DNA of 64,000 nucleotides from Nissolia schottii (lineage: Eukaryota > Streptophyta > Magnoliopsida > Fabales > Fabaceae): contig QANU01064559.1 in NCBI GenBank assembly GCA_003254905.1, forward strand, positions 702,313 to 766,312, written 5' to 3'. The notes under the pieces were generated by a model. It ran no database searches and was not told where the DNA came from. It was given only the letters and a program-made list of their open reading frames with translations. Of the stretch, positions 1-12,811 are shown one piece after another; position 1 is the first letter of the stretch; each line of letters begins with the position of its first letter. A program made the position numbers and the translations under genes.

Positions 1-966
1 CTAAATAGCCCAGTAAAAAACATATATTTCAAAAATTCTAATTATTTTTAAAAATATTGTGCAAATATGCAAAACTGATAATTTTAGACAAATATTTTTT
101 TTATAAATACATTGAAACAAACTCACCCAAAATATAAATAAGATCTACAATTTGAGAAACATTTTCTTTAAAAGTTTACACATTTAACAGAAAAACATTT
201 TTCATTTGACATAATATCTAAATATTTAACATAACGATTTATTAGCACGGGAAAGAAGGGCTGCGCTTGTTTGTTTTTGAAAAGTGATTAAAAAGTTGCT
301 TTTAATATAAAACTCAAAAAGTTGGATGAACTCATAAATAAATTTTCTAAAAAAAAATATTCTTATTAGTTTCTCCTAAAATTGAAAACATAATTTTATG
401 AGATTGCAAATATACAAAACTAATTATTTTAACCAAAAAAATTATTTAAAATTATATTGACAAATAAATTGAAACAAATGCGACTAATATTTAAATAAGA
501 CCAACTAGAATTTGAGAAGTTTAGTGTTTTCAATATTGACTTGTTCCTCCTAAGGATTCTACTATTTGCTATGAAACAAATGCTTCAATTTGATAGATGA
601 TTCACGAATTTAAGAAATGAATGATGAATCAATGAAAATTCAACAAGTTACCTAGGAAATTTTGTTTACATTATCTACATGAATATACTTGTTAAAATAA
701 GTTTTTAATGTGATATAATTCAACCACCGGTTAAATCAAGTTGGTCCGATTCACTCAAATGACTGAGAGACTTTGCTATCTTCTGGGTAAATTTATTCCT
801 TGACTAAAAAAGCCTACTTTAGGTTGAGGGAATAAATAACCCAGAAAAAAGAGAAACAGTACAAGATGGATTATGTATATATACTGCACCATCAGGCTCC
901 CCTACACCGCAATGAGCTTACTTTTTCATTCCGAAAGAATTACCACTGCACAATATCATGTACTAT
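1..966. other. AT-rich 3' flank of the auxilin-like gene
   Basis: I see no gene here. The DNA is AT-rich and holds only short chance reading frames. The stretch around 285-310 shares a 16-base block (AAGTGATTAAAAAGTT) with the fold-back element near 60311-60522, so part of this flank may be half of a related MITE. The bases just below 967 are probably the 3' UTR of the minus-strand auxilin-like gene. Confidence 0.5.
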
Positions 967-3900
967 TTACCGTTCTTCCATGTTGAATCTGTTCCAAGCT
1001 TCCTGGAGACAATAAAATCAAGGAAATTTGAAGTTTAATTTCTTCGGTGATAACAAACATATTTCATATATAACTCCATTTAACGTGGTGTGAATTTTGA
1101 ACTTAGGTTGAGAACTTGAAACCATCGCATCTGTAGGTATTATTTTTACCCACTAAGGAGAAGATCAGAAGAATGTTAAAAAAAAAAAAAAACACGTTTT
1201 CCATTTTTAAAGAAAGAGTATGCTAAAGATCAAGAACTAATTTTCACGTTGTTTAATGATGGATGAAGACCTAACCTTTAGAAGATCAAAAACCTTCTCG
1301 CATATGTACTTTTGTTGGATGCTTGCTCCTCGCTGCTGCAGCTTGTCAGGGTGCACGAAAAGAGTAGCTTTACGATAAGCTTTCTTTACAGCAGTGGCAG
1401 CTACTATATCCGTTAATGGAATCGGTTGCCAACCACTATCGGGCCCAAGGATCTGCAAAATACAAGTAAACAGCAATAGAATAAAAAAAATTAAGGGATG
1501 GAACAATGGCAAAAACTAAGGCAACTTGGAACAAAGATAACCAAACATGTCTTCGAGTAAAAGCATGCCAACATTTGGTTGTAATTTAATGAGTGGTCTA
1601 TGAAAATTTCGCTCACATTTTTACTCTCATACCAGCACACCCTGAAATTGACTTTTTTCCAATGAGAAAACAGAATATTGGTGCTAATCAATGTATTAAC
1701 GTATGATTATAATTATCAACGTAAAATGAAAGGTTACTCCAGGTCGGACCATTTCCCAACAAATGTTTTGAAATGATATATCTCTTCCCTTTTTGTTCCT
1801 ATTTTACAGGGACTAGGTTCATGAACAGTAAGGAAAAATGAAAAGTTCAAGTGCAGTCTAACAAGAAATATCAATCTAAAGATTTTTTTTTTTTTTGATA
1901 TAACAATAACAATCTAAAGATAGATATGCACCATATGATTGAATTCTAGAGAGAGGTATATTTTGAATGTTTGAACATACATATTGTAATGTTGAAAGCA
2001 ACGCCCTCAAGTTTCCTGCCTTCCCACTTGACCACCTTCTGACGTCAGCATCGAGGGCTTCTGCTATCCTCTGCACAGAATAGGACTTCGTAAGACAAAT
2101 GTGAAACACGGGAAACACAGAATTCGATTAAAAAAATTACATTTTTCTCCTCCTGCTCCTTCTGCACAAGACGATCACGCATATTCTTTTCTGCAAGAGC
2201 CTTTGCCTGCAAAATCCAAAACAAATAAGCAAAGGAACCACTTAACATATTAATAAATCAGTCGAGAGAGAGAATTCTGGGCAAAACCAGAAACCATACC
2301 ACACGTTCCCCTATTCTTTGATGCCGCTCGGACCTAGCCTTACATCTCTGAGCAGAATCGCCATTAGCTCCATCAAATACATTGGTAGAATCACGGACTT
2401 CTTCAAACAAATGCAAGTTGTATAGAATCAATAAAAACTGAAGCAACAAATAACGTCGAAAAAGAATAAAAGTAGTAAAGATCGGTCAGCTGTGCAGAAC
2501 ATTTGAACATCACATACCACCATAGCTGAAAGTCTTTGAATGGAAGTTTTTATCTGACTTGTCGTATCTATGTCTTGCATCAGAGGCAGCCTTCTCAGAT
2601 AGAGCCCTTTCCAGGGCACGTACTCGTGCCTCTGCAGTTGCTCTCTCCACAGCAGCACGTTCAACTTTAAGTTTTGCTTCCATCGCAGCCTTCTCCGCCA
2701 GTGTCTTCTCACTTGTCTGACCAACGGTTTTTCCTAGCTTTTCTCGCCCATCAATGTTTTTCTGACGTGCTTCAGCAGCAGCTCTATCCAGAGCCGCCCT
2801 TTCTCTGGCATCAGCAAACGCCCTTTCACGAGCTTCACGAATTGCTCTCTCAACAGCTAATTTCTCCTTTTCTCTTTCCCTTTGTCTTTCTCTTTCCCTT
2901 TCTTTTGCTTCATCAATTCTCTTCAGGTGTTCCTTTTCCAGCTCTGCCTCCTGCGCATTACCATTGGACTCCTTCTCTACCATTGTCATGGATGCTTGGT
3001 GATTCTCCTTTACACTGCTCAGAATTGTTTTAACCTCCTCTTCTTTGAAAAGGCTTGATTTCCATTCAGACATGCTTGGCATCTGAGGCACTTTGATATT
3101 CTGTTCATTGTCAAACAAATTTTCCTCATTAGAGGAGTTGGATCGATTCTCATCTATCTCTTCATTTAATGCAACTCCAGCCTCCTTTGCATCACTAATT
3201 TCTACAGGCTCAGCAGTTGTTTCTTCATCAGGCACTGACGAATTGCAGTCATTTTCTGCATTTTCCAAGCATTGATTTTCATTTTGGCTAACCTTCATGT
3301 CAGTTTCACCAATATTTGTTGCAGCACCTTCAGAGGTAACTGTTGCACTTGTACTTTGCATTTGACTTGGTGCATCATTGAGTTCAAGGGCACCTTGAAT
3401 GAAGGCAGAAGTCTCAACTGCATGTTTCTCAAGGGAGTCACTTGTCTCCTGAAAAGATTCTGGTTCTTCATATTTATCTTCATGTTGGGATGAATCACTC
3501 GTATCCTGAACAGATTCTGATTCTTCATAATTTTCTTCCTGTTGGAATGAATCACTTGTCTCCTGAACAGATTCTTCATGTCGGAATGAATCACTTGATA
3601 ATATTAGATCATCCTGCAGTGAATAAACCTCCGGAGTTACTTCGAGAGCTTCTTCATTTTCAATAATTGTGTCAGCTACCAGAATTTTGCTCAACTTCTC
3701 AGTTTCATCCAGCTCATAGTTGTAGCTAGTGTCTGTGGTCTTGCCAGCCTCCTCTGCTTTTATCTCCTTGTAGTCAGCAGCAGTTTGAATCACTCTAACT
3801 TCCTCCACTGGCTCCTCATTATCTTCCCTTCCCCTCCCATTTTCTTCCATCAGAAGAGTGCCTCCTTCAAGCTCATTCTCACTAGCTTTGACATCATCAA

Positions 3901-6900
3901 ACCTCTCATTTTCATCTAACTCGCTATCCTTTGTAGTTCTTTCATATATTTCTTCTTCATCATGAATTTGGTCCACAATCTCCTCTGGTATTTCCTGCAC
4001 ATAAACATTGCCAAATGTATTCACAGTACCTTCTCTCTGACAGGGATGTTCTGCCTCTCCATTTTTATCCAGAAAACCAGCCTCGTTCATTTTCTTTCTA
4101 TCCTCTAAACCCCCGGTGTTCTGTATTTCTCCCTCCACACTTACAAAGTCAAAACCATGTGGACTGCAAGCTATCTCATTGTCTATTGGCTCCAGAAACT
4201 GTGTCAGGTCACATTCTTCAAGCTCACTGGAAACTTCAGCAATTTTCTTCTCAACCTCGCCAAGTTCCTGAATAACTCTTGAATTTGTTTTACCTTCTTC
4301 CAGCTCAAGGGACCCTTCAACCTTTCTGCTATCATCTTCTGGTTTAGAAGCAACTTCCTTTTCATTTTGTGTTCTTAAACCTTGCCCACCCAGGTTGCTT
4401 TTACAGTCTTCTAGTTCATGGAAAGGTGTAACCTTGTACGCAGCTTCGCCATCTTTATTTACCTTTAATCCCTTGTCTGTTGGTCCACAATCAGGTGTCA
4501 ACTCGACCAGCTCTGCTTCGTCTACCACTTCTTTACATCTATGTTTAGTTTCCTCAACAATTTTTTCACATGCGCTTGCTTCATTAACCACACAAACCTT
4601 TTCTTTACACCTCTGCTTAGTTTCATTGGCAAGTTCTTCACTTGCACCTGCTTCATTACCCATGCGGCCCTTTTCTTCATTATTCTCGCGTTCCCAATAT
4701 CCTGTAACAACTTCTACTGTGTGATCAGATTCTTCTTGTTTCTCATAGGCCTTCGTACCCGTGTTCTTAACATACAACACTTTCTTATCATTTTCTGCGT
4801 CTTTAAGCTCAAGAACTTTTACACTATGATCTGCTTCTTTATGTTCAACCTCTTCCTGATGTTCTGCTTGAGTTGATGTCAATTTCTTCGGAGTTTCTCG
4901 CTCAGCTTCTTTAGCTACAAACATTTCTTTAGCCCCAAGATCTGATCTTGCCTGCTCTTTCATCATTGGCCTTCCTACCTCAGAAGAAACTTGTGGCAAA
5001 GCATCCGCTTCTCCAAATGTTTGCCTGGTATTAATCTCTTCAAGTTTCGTTGTTCTATATGCAACTTTAGCCTCCTCCTTTACATCAGCTTTCAAGTCAA
5101 TATTAGACTTACGTTTCATGCGATCAGGAAAACCTTCTTTCTTTCTTCTCATCGATTCTTTTGCAACCTTCAGTCTTAATTGAGCCTCTTCTATGGCCTT
5201 TCTTAAAGCAGCTACAGAAGCTGCTGCCTCTGAATTTGAGTCTACCATGTCATCTAAATATGATGGTGAATCTGGGCGGGCAGCACCTTCAGATGCGTCA
5301 CTTTTAGACGTCTGGCATTTGGTTGCCATTGATCTCATAGCATCACCGTTTCTATTATCCCAGTCACCTGCCATATTCTCTGATGGAGGAACTTTGATGT
5401 GATGCGTTCCTTTACTTCCATTGCTAGTCTCACGTGCATCATAAAACACATCAAAAGAGTCAGATCTCTTGTTAACTTTCCCTCCATTTTTGGAAGACTG
5501 ATTCTTAGCATTGTCAGGTAAAGGACCAGCAAATGATTTAGTACGGCGTCCACCTTCCTTAATCCCCTCATTGTAATGATTCCCAGTATAGGCATCCTGC
5601 GCTGCTGGTATGGACTTACTAGCTCTGTTCATCTTCACTGGATTGACTTCTTCAACTAAACAAGCATAAGCAGGGACAGCATGGAGTTGAGCTATATGTG
5701 TTGTTCCATTTGTTCCACTCTCACTTCCTTGGTTAACTTTATGATATGACATATTGATCCTTTTGGCATCATTGGACAGCAGCGATACCACGCTAGTTTC
5801 CTTCGAATAATTAGTAGAATCTGCCCTGCAAGATTGGTTTCCTCCATTGGCTTTGCTCCTACAGAATAACAAATGTTAAGAAAACCACCACGGTTAATGT
5901 CTGCACTCTAAGCAGCTCATGTTGTCATTAATACAGCCAAACTGGTTTGCACAAAAACGTAGGTTTTCAAAAAATGAAAAATAAAAATCTGCTTTCTATC
6001 CAGAAGACCAGTTTACAAGTCCACTTAATAAACATTCCCCATCCCTTCTTAGAAGTATTTGTATTATTACTATTGTATAAATATGTGCACCATTATCAGT
6101 ATACAGATATAAATTTTGCTAATAATATGAGCAAAAGTTTAACGGGAAAAAAGAAGTATGGTTCGGACCAATACTTGCTCATAGAGATCAGATCCCATAA
6201 AGGCCGAATCGGTCCAAAAGGCAATTAATGAAGTTTAATATTTCCGACCGGCACTCAAATCATCTTCCTTAATAACACAGCATTTATTAAGAGACGATCA
6301 GACTACCCTATTAAAGAGATTTAAAGATCTATCAAGAGCCGCCTTTCTGGTCGGCCAACTAAACTTACGAACTAAAACCGTCAAATGAATGCCTATATAA
6401 TACCCCTCTGGTAACTCTTAGAAAGCATGCTCATGTTAGCCTGCTCAGTGCTCACACCAGTATCGAGCCCTAGCACAGGTAGAGATTCTGACCGGAGGAT
6501 TCCCTGATTCCCTCTGACTAGCCAGGTTACAACAGTATAATTGACGCTGGTTCAACTAGTAATACCTTGACATCCACATTTCAAGTATTTGTGTTTGAAC
6601 AGCTACTTAAACCCTTGGTCAAAATCTAAAACGATAATCCTACTGTATTTGAAACCTTGACCAATAAGATATTCTCAACCGGTGAAGTAAAACATAAGGA
6701 ACAGTGAAAAGGATCAACAAATCAAACTAAGCATTAGATCCTCAACGATTCGAAGCATTAACTTTGTGTTTCACTCAACAAAATAAACTATCAATTTTCC
6801 TCTTCGCAAAGAAAGAAATCACATGGCCGAGTCCGACAAAACGGTCAAAACTCAGAACGAGTAAAAAAAATAGCAGAAACAAGTTCACAGCACAAACATT

Positions 6901-7416
6901 CTCGAATCGAATCAGGATTTCAAAGCAACGGAGCACCAACACGCATGCACACACAACGATTTTTTCAAGCTCCAAGCTAAAATCAAAAACCCTAACACGA
7001 AAGCCAGAACGAGCAAAAAAAACTCACCGCGCCGATGCTTCATTGGCGAAGCTACCTTGCTTCGTAGGCTCTCCGGCGGCCAGCTCCTCGAAACGCACGC
7101 CGGCGTCCAGGTTCTGGAACCCGCCGAACACCGCCGCGTAATCGAGCTTCGAGCGGCGAACCTCGTCGGTTCTGCTCCTCTCGCCGTTGAGCTCCGGGAG
7201 CTCGAGGATCGGAATCGACGAGCCAAGGGAAGCTCCTCCTCCGGTACCGGCGGCGCCTCCGCCGGAGAAAATCTCGCGGTAATCCTCGAATCGCGAGGAG
7301 AAGCTCGGAGCTCTGAGCTTCACCGGCGCTGCGAAAACGCCGTCGTACGGCGATCTTCCGCCGTAACCGTTCGACACCTTCTTCGGCAGAGTCGCGGTCG
7401 CGGCTCCGAACTCCAT
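967..7416 (-). CDS. AUL1: Auxilin-like J-domain protein (clathrin uncoating cofactor)
   Basis: Seven exons join in frame to 1399 aa: 7416-7028, 5858-2518, 2400-2300, 2206-2141, 2070-1981, 1452-1276 and 1002-967. All introns are GT-AG. Residues about 1300-1399 form the C-terminal J domain of plant auxilins, with the HPD triad at H1363-P1364-D1365 in FVHPDKLQQ and a C-terminus ending NMEER. The family recruits Hsc70 to strip clathrin from vesicles in the cytosol. Exon 1 (about 130 aa) has the usual plant auxilin N-terminus, including phenylalanine-containing motifs such as DYREIFSG. The 3.3-kb exon 2 encodes a long acidic, disordered middle (Glu/Lys/Asp/Ser rich) followed by a charged coiled coil rich in RER, AREAR and RAAAEAR repeats. 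The length is close to that of Arabidopsis auxilin-like 1 as I remember it. The start is the first ATG of exon 1 and is followed by an upstream CT-rich leader. The symbol is by family resemblance; AUL1 against its paralogues is not settled. Confidence 0.9.
6150..6562. mobile_element. LTR-like insert in auxilin intron 1
   Basis: This GC-richer block sits in the 1.17-kb first intron of the auxilin-like gene. It contains a TATA-like GCCTATATAATACCC near 6390, followed by a stretch with the feel of an LTR R-U5 region and an end near GTTACAACA. I could not find a matching 5-bp duplication or a primer-binding site, so a solo LTR is a guess. It is clearly different in composition from the intron around it. 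Confidence 0.3.
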
Positions 7417-7850
7417 AATCGACGAATGAGGTTCGGTTCTAGAAGCTTCTTTTTCTCCTCCTTCTTCTTCTCCGTTTCTTCTCCTCCTCCTTTGTGTTCT
7501 TCTTCTTCTGATTCTGCAAAGTGACTCGTTCAGAAGAGTGAGAGAAGAGAGAGAAGAAGAAGAAGAAAGAAATGAGAGAGAAATGAGAGTGAAAGGGACT
7601 TTTCTTCAACGGAATGAGAGGGAAAAATAAAAAACCGTCGAAGGAAGAGCACACACGATGAGTGCGGGTTTGTGCGTGTGTGGGGGCAAGGGAGGGGGGA
7701 ACTTGCAACCGGAGATACTGGTCTCTGGTTATTAGCAGTTGACTGTTGTGTGCTCTGACTGTGTGAGGGGGTGTGGGGACCGGGTGGACGGTGGATGACC
7801 GGGAACGCCGGTGGCTCTAGGAGTATACAAATGAACACTTAAGACTTGTA
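7417..7850 (-). promoter_or_regulatory. Leader and proximal promoter of the auxilin-like gene
   Basis: Immediately upstream of the auxilin ATG the minus strand is strongly pyrimidine-rich: CT runs between about 7440 and 7640, read as GA-rich on the plus strand. Such CT-rich 5' UTRs are common in plant housekeeping genes. No clear TATA box was found, and the transcription start is not determined. Confidence 0.45.
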
Positions 7851-7906
7851 TTTTTGTCCTTAAATATCTACTGTATATAACTAGTAATATTATTATTTTT
7901 TTCAAT

Positions 7907-8410
7907 GCGTCAGAAAATAAACCAGAAAGATAAAGAACTTACCATGTTCTCGCATAGGAGGAGATGCATCTCTATCAGAGGATCAACAACAATAGAATAA
8001 AGGGCCTTTATAGAGATCCCTATTTGACAAGCCTGGTCAACACACGCAGTGGCTTCACGAAACACATGGTTCAACTCAACAAACCAATTCATAAGCAGCA
8101 AGTTGCGGGATATCCAAAATAACTGTTTAGTACATATGAGAAATTACGAAATAAGAGACAAGACGCACCACTTCTAATGAGTCATTCTCAAGGCACACAA
8201 CGATAACCTCACCGCTCACAACTCTGGAAGAAGGATGCAAGCAATGTCAATATAACCCTTAAAGCCTCGGATCCACGACCCATTATCACCTCGAAGCTAA
8301 CCACCACGACTAGCTTTCACTGGATTACTATACAAGCTACTATCCACATTAACAACGACCTAGTTATGGAGCGACCACTACCACCTGACAAACCAATCCT
8401 CCACATAACG
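7907..8410 (-). pseudogene. Decayed LINE RNase H (RVT_3-type) fragment
   Basis: On the minus strand the 3' part reads NWFVELNHVFREATACVD, matching the C-terminal pattern of plant non-LTR retroelement RNase H domains (WxVxxxHVxREANxxAD). Upstream, near 8380-8200, NVDSSLYSNP and then GDNGSWIRGFKGYI match the start of the same domain (NVDGS...NP...RDxxGxWxxGF). Stops and frame breaks separate the pieces, so it is dead. It lies just upstream of the auxilin promoter, in the same orientation as that gene. Confidence 0.7.
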
Positions 8411-8428
8411 TGCAGAACCTGAATCCCC

Positions 8429-8654
8429 AAAACGACAACACGGTGAAATTTTGTAAATGTTAGTTGTTGTAAATGAAGAGTTGTAGAGCAATGAACACGA
8501 AAACATTGGTTGAATTCTTTAAACCCTAAATCCTAAACATTTTAACTATAGTTTTAACATAATAATTAAAGAAATATAAAATATTGAACCGCGCACAACA
8601 CAATTTGTTTTATAAGAAAAAAACACCTACAAAATTTCGCCGTGTTGTCGTTTT
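8429..8654. mobile_element. Fold-back element with 27-bp inverted arms
   Basis: Bases 8429-8455 and 8628-8654 are inverted copies matching at 26 of 27 positions; the arm begins AAAACGACAACACGG. The roughly 170-bp interior is AT-rich and noncoding. This is MITE-like structure. No convincing target duplication was found, so the superfamily is unassigned. Confidence 0.7.
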
Positions 8655-11600
8655 GCATGGGAATAGCTTAAGATTCGCAGGAACAACATAACGTCACTGA
8701 GGGGTAGTTTCGGCATATGAAATTGTTGGCAGTGGAGGGTTCATAGCTTGTTCGCGTGAATTTCTTACGTTGCTGCTTACAGCTGTCAGCTCATTACTCA
8801 TTGCCTTTACATAACACAACCACAGACAACTTGCTGCTGTTTTTTTTCAATCAATTTTTAAATGATATATTATAACTTTAATTTAAATCTTAAAATTTTA
8901 TCGTATTAAAATTTTAAAGAGATAAATTAATTTTACTATTATTAATTAAATGAAATAATTTTATAATTTAAATTATGTTACAATTTTATGTTTTATCTTT
9001 TTATTTTGTTCTTTCAATCTTAGATAGCATCTCAATTTTAATATTGCTTGCAAGTTAGTAACTTCATTTTTGTCCATACTTTATAAATTGATAAAAACAA
9101 AAATCACGAGGGCTAGTATAGTGGCACTTAACTAAGATTTTTGAACATTTAGTCAAAATTTTGATCATGAAAAAGATTTTATGACTACCACTAAAGTCCT
9201 TCGAAAAATCTACAATGCAATTGAATCAGTCTTTACTCTCAACGACTGACACTTCTCTAAGCGGTTGACACTTTAGGCTCACCCATAAACTGATCTAAAA
9301 AATGACTGAGTAAAATTGTAAGGGAGAATGTCTAATTGATCTCTAAACATTTTTAACGTTATTTTATTAATCATTTTGTCTTAAATTAGTAAGGACTAAC
9401 GAGAGTGTTATTTAAAATGTTCATGACATTCAAAAACAAACTAGAAGCTTTGTTTTTATTGAGATCCCAATGTGAGCATTAATAAAAAATTTAAGGATCA
9501 ATTAGAGCATTTAACTAACTTTTAATTTTGTAATTAATTGAGACATTATTGAATTTTACATTTAATATTTTGGAAATTTTGTGGCTTCATTTAATCTTTG
9601 TAAAAAAAATTACATTAGCATCATAATTTTTTATTTTTCCATAAGAGTGAATTTTCAAAGTTTAGAATCAATTCGTACTCCGAGTCAACATTATTTTATC
9701 ACTTGAATTTATCCTTCATTAATTGTTTACTAGCTTTCTTTATGGCCTTATTTAATACTATGGAGAGGAATAATAAAAAGACCAAGTCATTAAGGGTGGA
9801 CTTCAAATATAATTGTGGCAATTTATAGCAAATCATAGCTTCCTTTTTTTTTCCTGCAATGATGTCCCTTTTACATTTTGCAGAAAGCAAACACAGTAGA
9901 TGTTCGTGAGAAGGACGGACAATATTGCTGATAAATTATTGTGTTAACAAGTCTATTTAATAATTTTTTTTCACAAGTGCATTAATGAGTTAAGTACTGA
10001 CTTAATCTTTGAAAAATGTTTTGATGCCTCGATTTTTTAAAAAAATATATCAATTTAATTCTAAAATTTTTAAAATGTTATTTCTATTAATTTCTTTGTT
10101 AGTAATTTTTGTTTAAAATTTTAATAATTAATGAGAGTAACATTTAAAATTTTAGAGACTATGTTAATATTTTTAGAAATTACATTGACACTTTTAAGAA
10201 TTAAGTTTATACTTTACTTTTTTTTATGGACCTATTAAAGCACCAAACATTTTTTTTAAACTAAGTTAATACTTAACCTGACAATAAAAATACTTCTCAC
10301 TTGATAAGACAAAATTTAAAAATATTTAATAGGACACACAAGAAAAATAATAAAATTCATTTTTATTATGTGATTTCTCACCTATCACATGAGATAAATA
10401 ACTCAAATTATTTAATTTATCTATTTTTTATAATTTTTACAATTAAATTCATCAAATTTTATTATTATTTCATATTTTGTATGATTGTAATAATCTTTTC
10501 ATTGATTAGATAATTAGAAGAACTAGCTTATAAAAGGTTTAAAGATTTGCAGACCATTTGAGCTTACGATGTCATTCTCTACAAATACTGTATTAAAAAA
10601 GTATTAATTTATCGTATTAAAGCATATAATTCATCAATATGTCATATTAAACAATGAAATAAATATAAAATTTAATAAATTTAGTTATAAAAATTATTAA
10701 AAATGAATAAATTAAATAACGTGAGGTATTTATCCATGAAGTAATTAAGAAACAACATTTTATTACATGTATACTTAAGAATGATTTGTTAAATCGATAC
10801 TCACAAAAAAAATTCAATATTGTTTCCAAGCATATGCATCTTAAAAAGTGTGCCAAGGTTTGTTTGCGTTAAGGGGGAAAAAAAGTGTGAAAACAAAACA
10901 AGCTGGAACCGCTTCACATCTTTTATTAACAAGTTCTGACAAATTAGCCTTAATTTTCATTAAATTTGTTAGCTTGCTTACAACAACAAGAGCATGCATC
11001 CTAGGATACATCATGCATGTAGTTTGGGCTCCACATCTATGCATGTTCAATGTAGTAGTACTAGGCAATAATTGTTCAATTTATGGTACCTAACTAGTCT
11101 AAGGATGAAAAACAACAAGTGAAGAACTTTTTTAAAGACGGGTAAGTATAATCAAACACTTTGGAATCTCGTTGGCCATTCATCATTGTCATTATGGTTC
11201 TTCTTGAATTTCCGGGGCTTGATGATTGACCTGCTAAGAACAAATTATTATTATTTTTTCTTGCTAATTTCTCAAGGGTCTCATGAAATAAATATTCTCT
11301 TTTATTAATTTTTTTTATTTTTAACAGTTTTATAATTAAATTTATTGAACTTTCTCATCATTTCATGTTATAATATGTCATATTAATGTGTTATGTGATA
11401 TATGTAATAAACTAACATTTTGATAAATTTAGTTATAAAAATTATCAAAAATAAAATAATTTAATAAGAGAAGATATTTACTTCATGAAATACATGAGAA
11501 ACCATTTTCCCCCTTTTCGTGAGATATAATAATCACTTATTGTAGTTTCATGTTATCAAGAGATAAAATTTATATAATCTTTATATAAAGTTTGGACATC

Positions 11601-12589
11601 TCTCCTGCATGAACTAACTTTTAGAATTTTAGAATTAAGTTAGGAGTGTTTGGTACATTGTCTCCAATATTACCAGGTAATCTATATTACTTTTTAGAAA
11701 GATTACCACCTGTTAAATTGTTGGTAATGTTACATTGTTGTGTTTGGTATGGACAAGTTATGTAACTGAGAATTTATATTATCTTATTTGGTATATAAAA
11801 AAAATTATGGGGGTATATACACTACTTATTATTATTATTATTATTATTATTGCTATTACTTTTATTAATATTATTTCTATTTTATTTTTTATTATTACTA
11901 TTTTTATTATTATTTTTTATAATAATAATATTTTTTTTTAATTTTTATCATTATTTATGATTACTTTGAGGTGGTAATCCAAATAGATATCTCTCATTGA
12001 GGTAATTCACATTACCACTTTGAAGGCAATGTGAATTACCTAAGTAATATTATCGATAATCTAAATAAATTACTATTTGATTATTAAGCGCGCGCCATAA
12101 CTAAATTCTTTGATTAAATCCATATAATTAATTATGCCTCAAAGTCCTTTTGTGATCAATACTTCTTTTATTACGCTAATGAGAAGGATGTTCACTACAC
12201 ACTTTTATTTATTCTTAGGAACTTTGCATGAGAATCGCAAAATCTTGTGTGTTGGCAGAAGAATTCTCTGTCTTTTTAGAATCTTCTGCCAAGTTAAAAA
12301 TTTCCAATGCCCATAAAGTGTTAAACAGTATTCACGATATAGAAAAAAAAAAATACAAACACGACATTAAAAGTGTTATATGTTTAGTTAGATTAAATAT
12401 AATTACAAAAAATACGATCATTAGATATTTGCAATGATTCAAAATCATATATGATTCACAAAGTTCAAACGGGCAATTATAGAAGGAGCCAATTAATCAA
12501 TAAGATAGCCATTAGGCTCATGACGTAATAAAGTCAAGATCTAATTATGATTACCTTTTCTTCCTTTAACATTATATCCTTCTTTTATT
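8655..12589. other. AT-rich intergenic DNA with fold-backs and microsatellites
   Basis: No gene is supported. The region holds an imperfect inverted pair at about 9335-9350 and 9500-9523 (around TCTAATTGATC), related AT-rich stretches at 10000-10230, a TTA microsatellite at about 11826-11852, and a perfect 14-bp hairpin at 12000-12041. The 11650-12090 stretch starts with GTGTTTGGTA and contains several GGTAAT/ATTACC palindromes, suggesting a decayed MITE. Confidence 0.5.
12000..12041. repeat. 14-bp perfect hairpin (AGGTAATTCACATT)
   Basis: AGGTAATTCACATT at 12000-12013 is followed by its exact inverse complement at 12028-12041 with a 14-base loop. It sits at the 3' part of the AT-rich stretch 11650-12090, where GGTAAT/ATTACC palindromes recur. 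It is probably the sub-terminal part of an old MITE. Confidence 0.6.
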
Positions 12590-12603
12590 CTTTCACTTCT
12601 TTT

Positions 12604-12811
12604 TATTTTTTTTAGGTTGTTTGCCTGGTATCCAAAGCTTAGCCTTGACTAATCTGGGTCGACCCGAGTCGCGCACCTGGCTATGGCGGGTGAGTCTCCC
12701 AGCGGGAATAACTGCGTACATAAGGTCTCGAACTCGGGACCTTGCTTAAGCGATACCAAGCCGCTTACCACTTGGACCAACCCTCGTAGGTAAAGGGAAA
12801 TGAAACACACC
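12604..12811 (-). mobile_element. tRNA-derived SINE (Au-like)
   Basis: Read on the minus strand, the element opens near 12788 with GAGGGTTGGTCCAAGTGG, which holds a pol III A box (TGGTCCAAGTGG, 12768-12779). A B box (AGTTCGAGACC, 12724-12734) lies at tRNA-like spacing. The element ends in an A-rich tail at 12604-12614 (T-rich on plus). A 14-bp direct repeat, CTTTCACTTCTTTT, flanks it at about 12590-12603 and 12812-12825, the expected target duplication. The GC-rich body stands out against the AT-rich surroundings. The Au-family assignment is from memory of the 5' end. Confidence 0.82.

Noticed and set aside
2674..5595. Plus-strand frames of 60-125 aa within auxilin exon 2
   Set aside because: Antisense shadows of the Glu/Lys-rich coding exon.
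10848..11093. 81-aa plus and 75-aa minus frames in intergenic DNA
   Set aside because: No motif, no splice partners, and both strands are open over the same AT-rich stretch.
12715..12790. Possible tRNA gene
   Set aside because: A and B boxes are present but no cloverleaf can be drawn, and the A-rich tail and target duplication identify a SINE.
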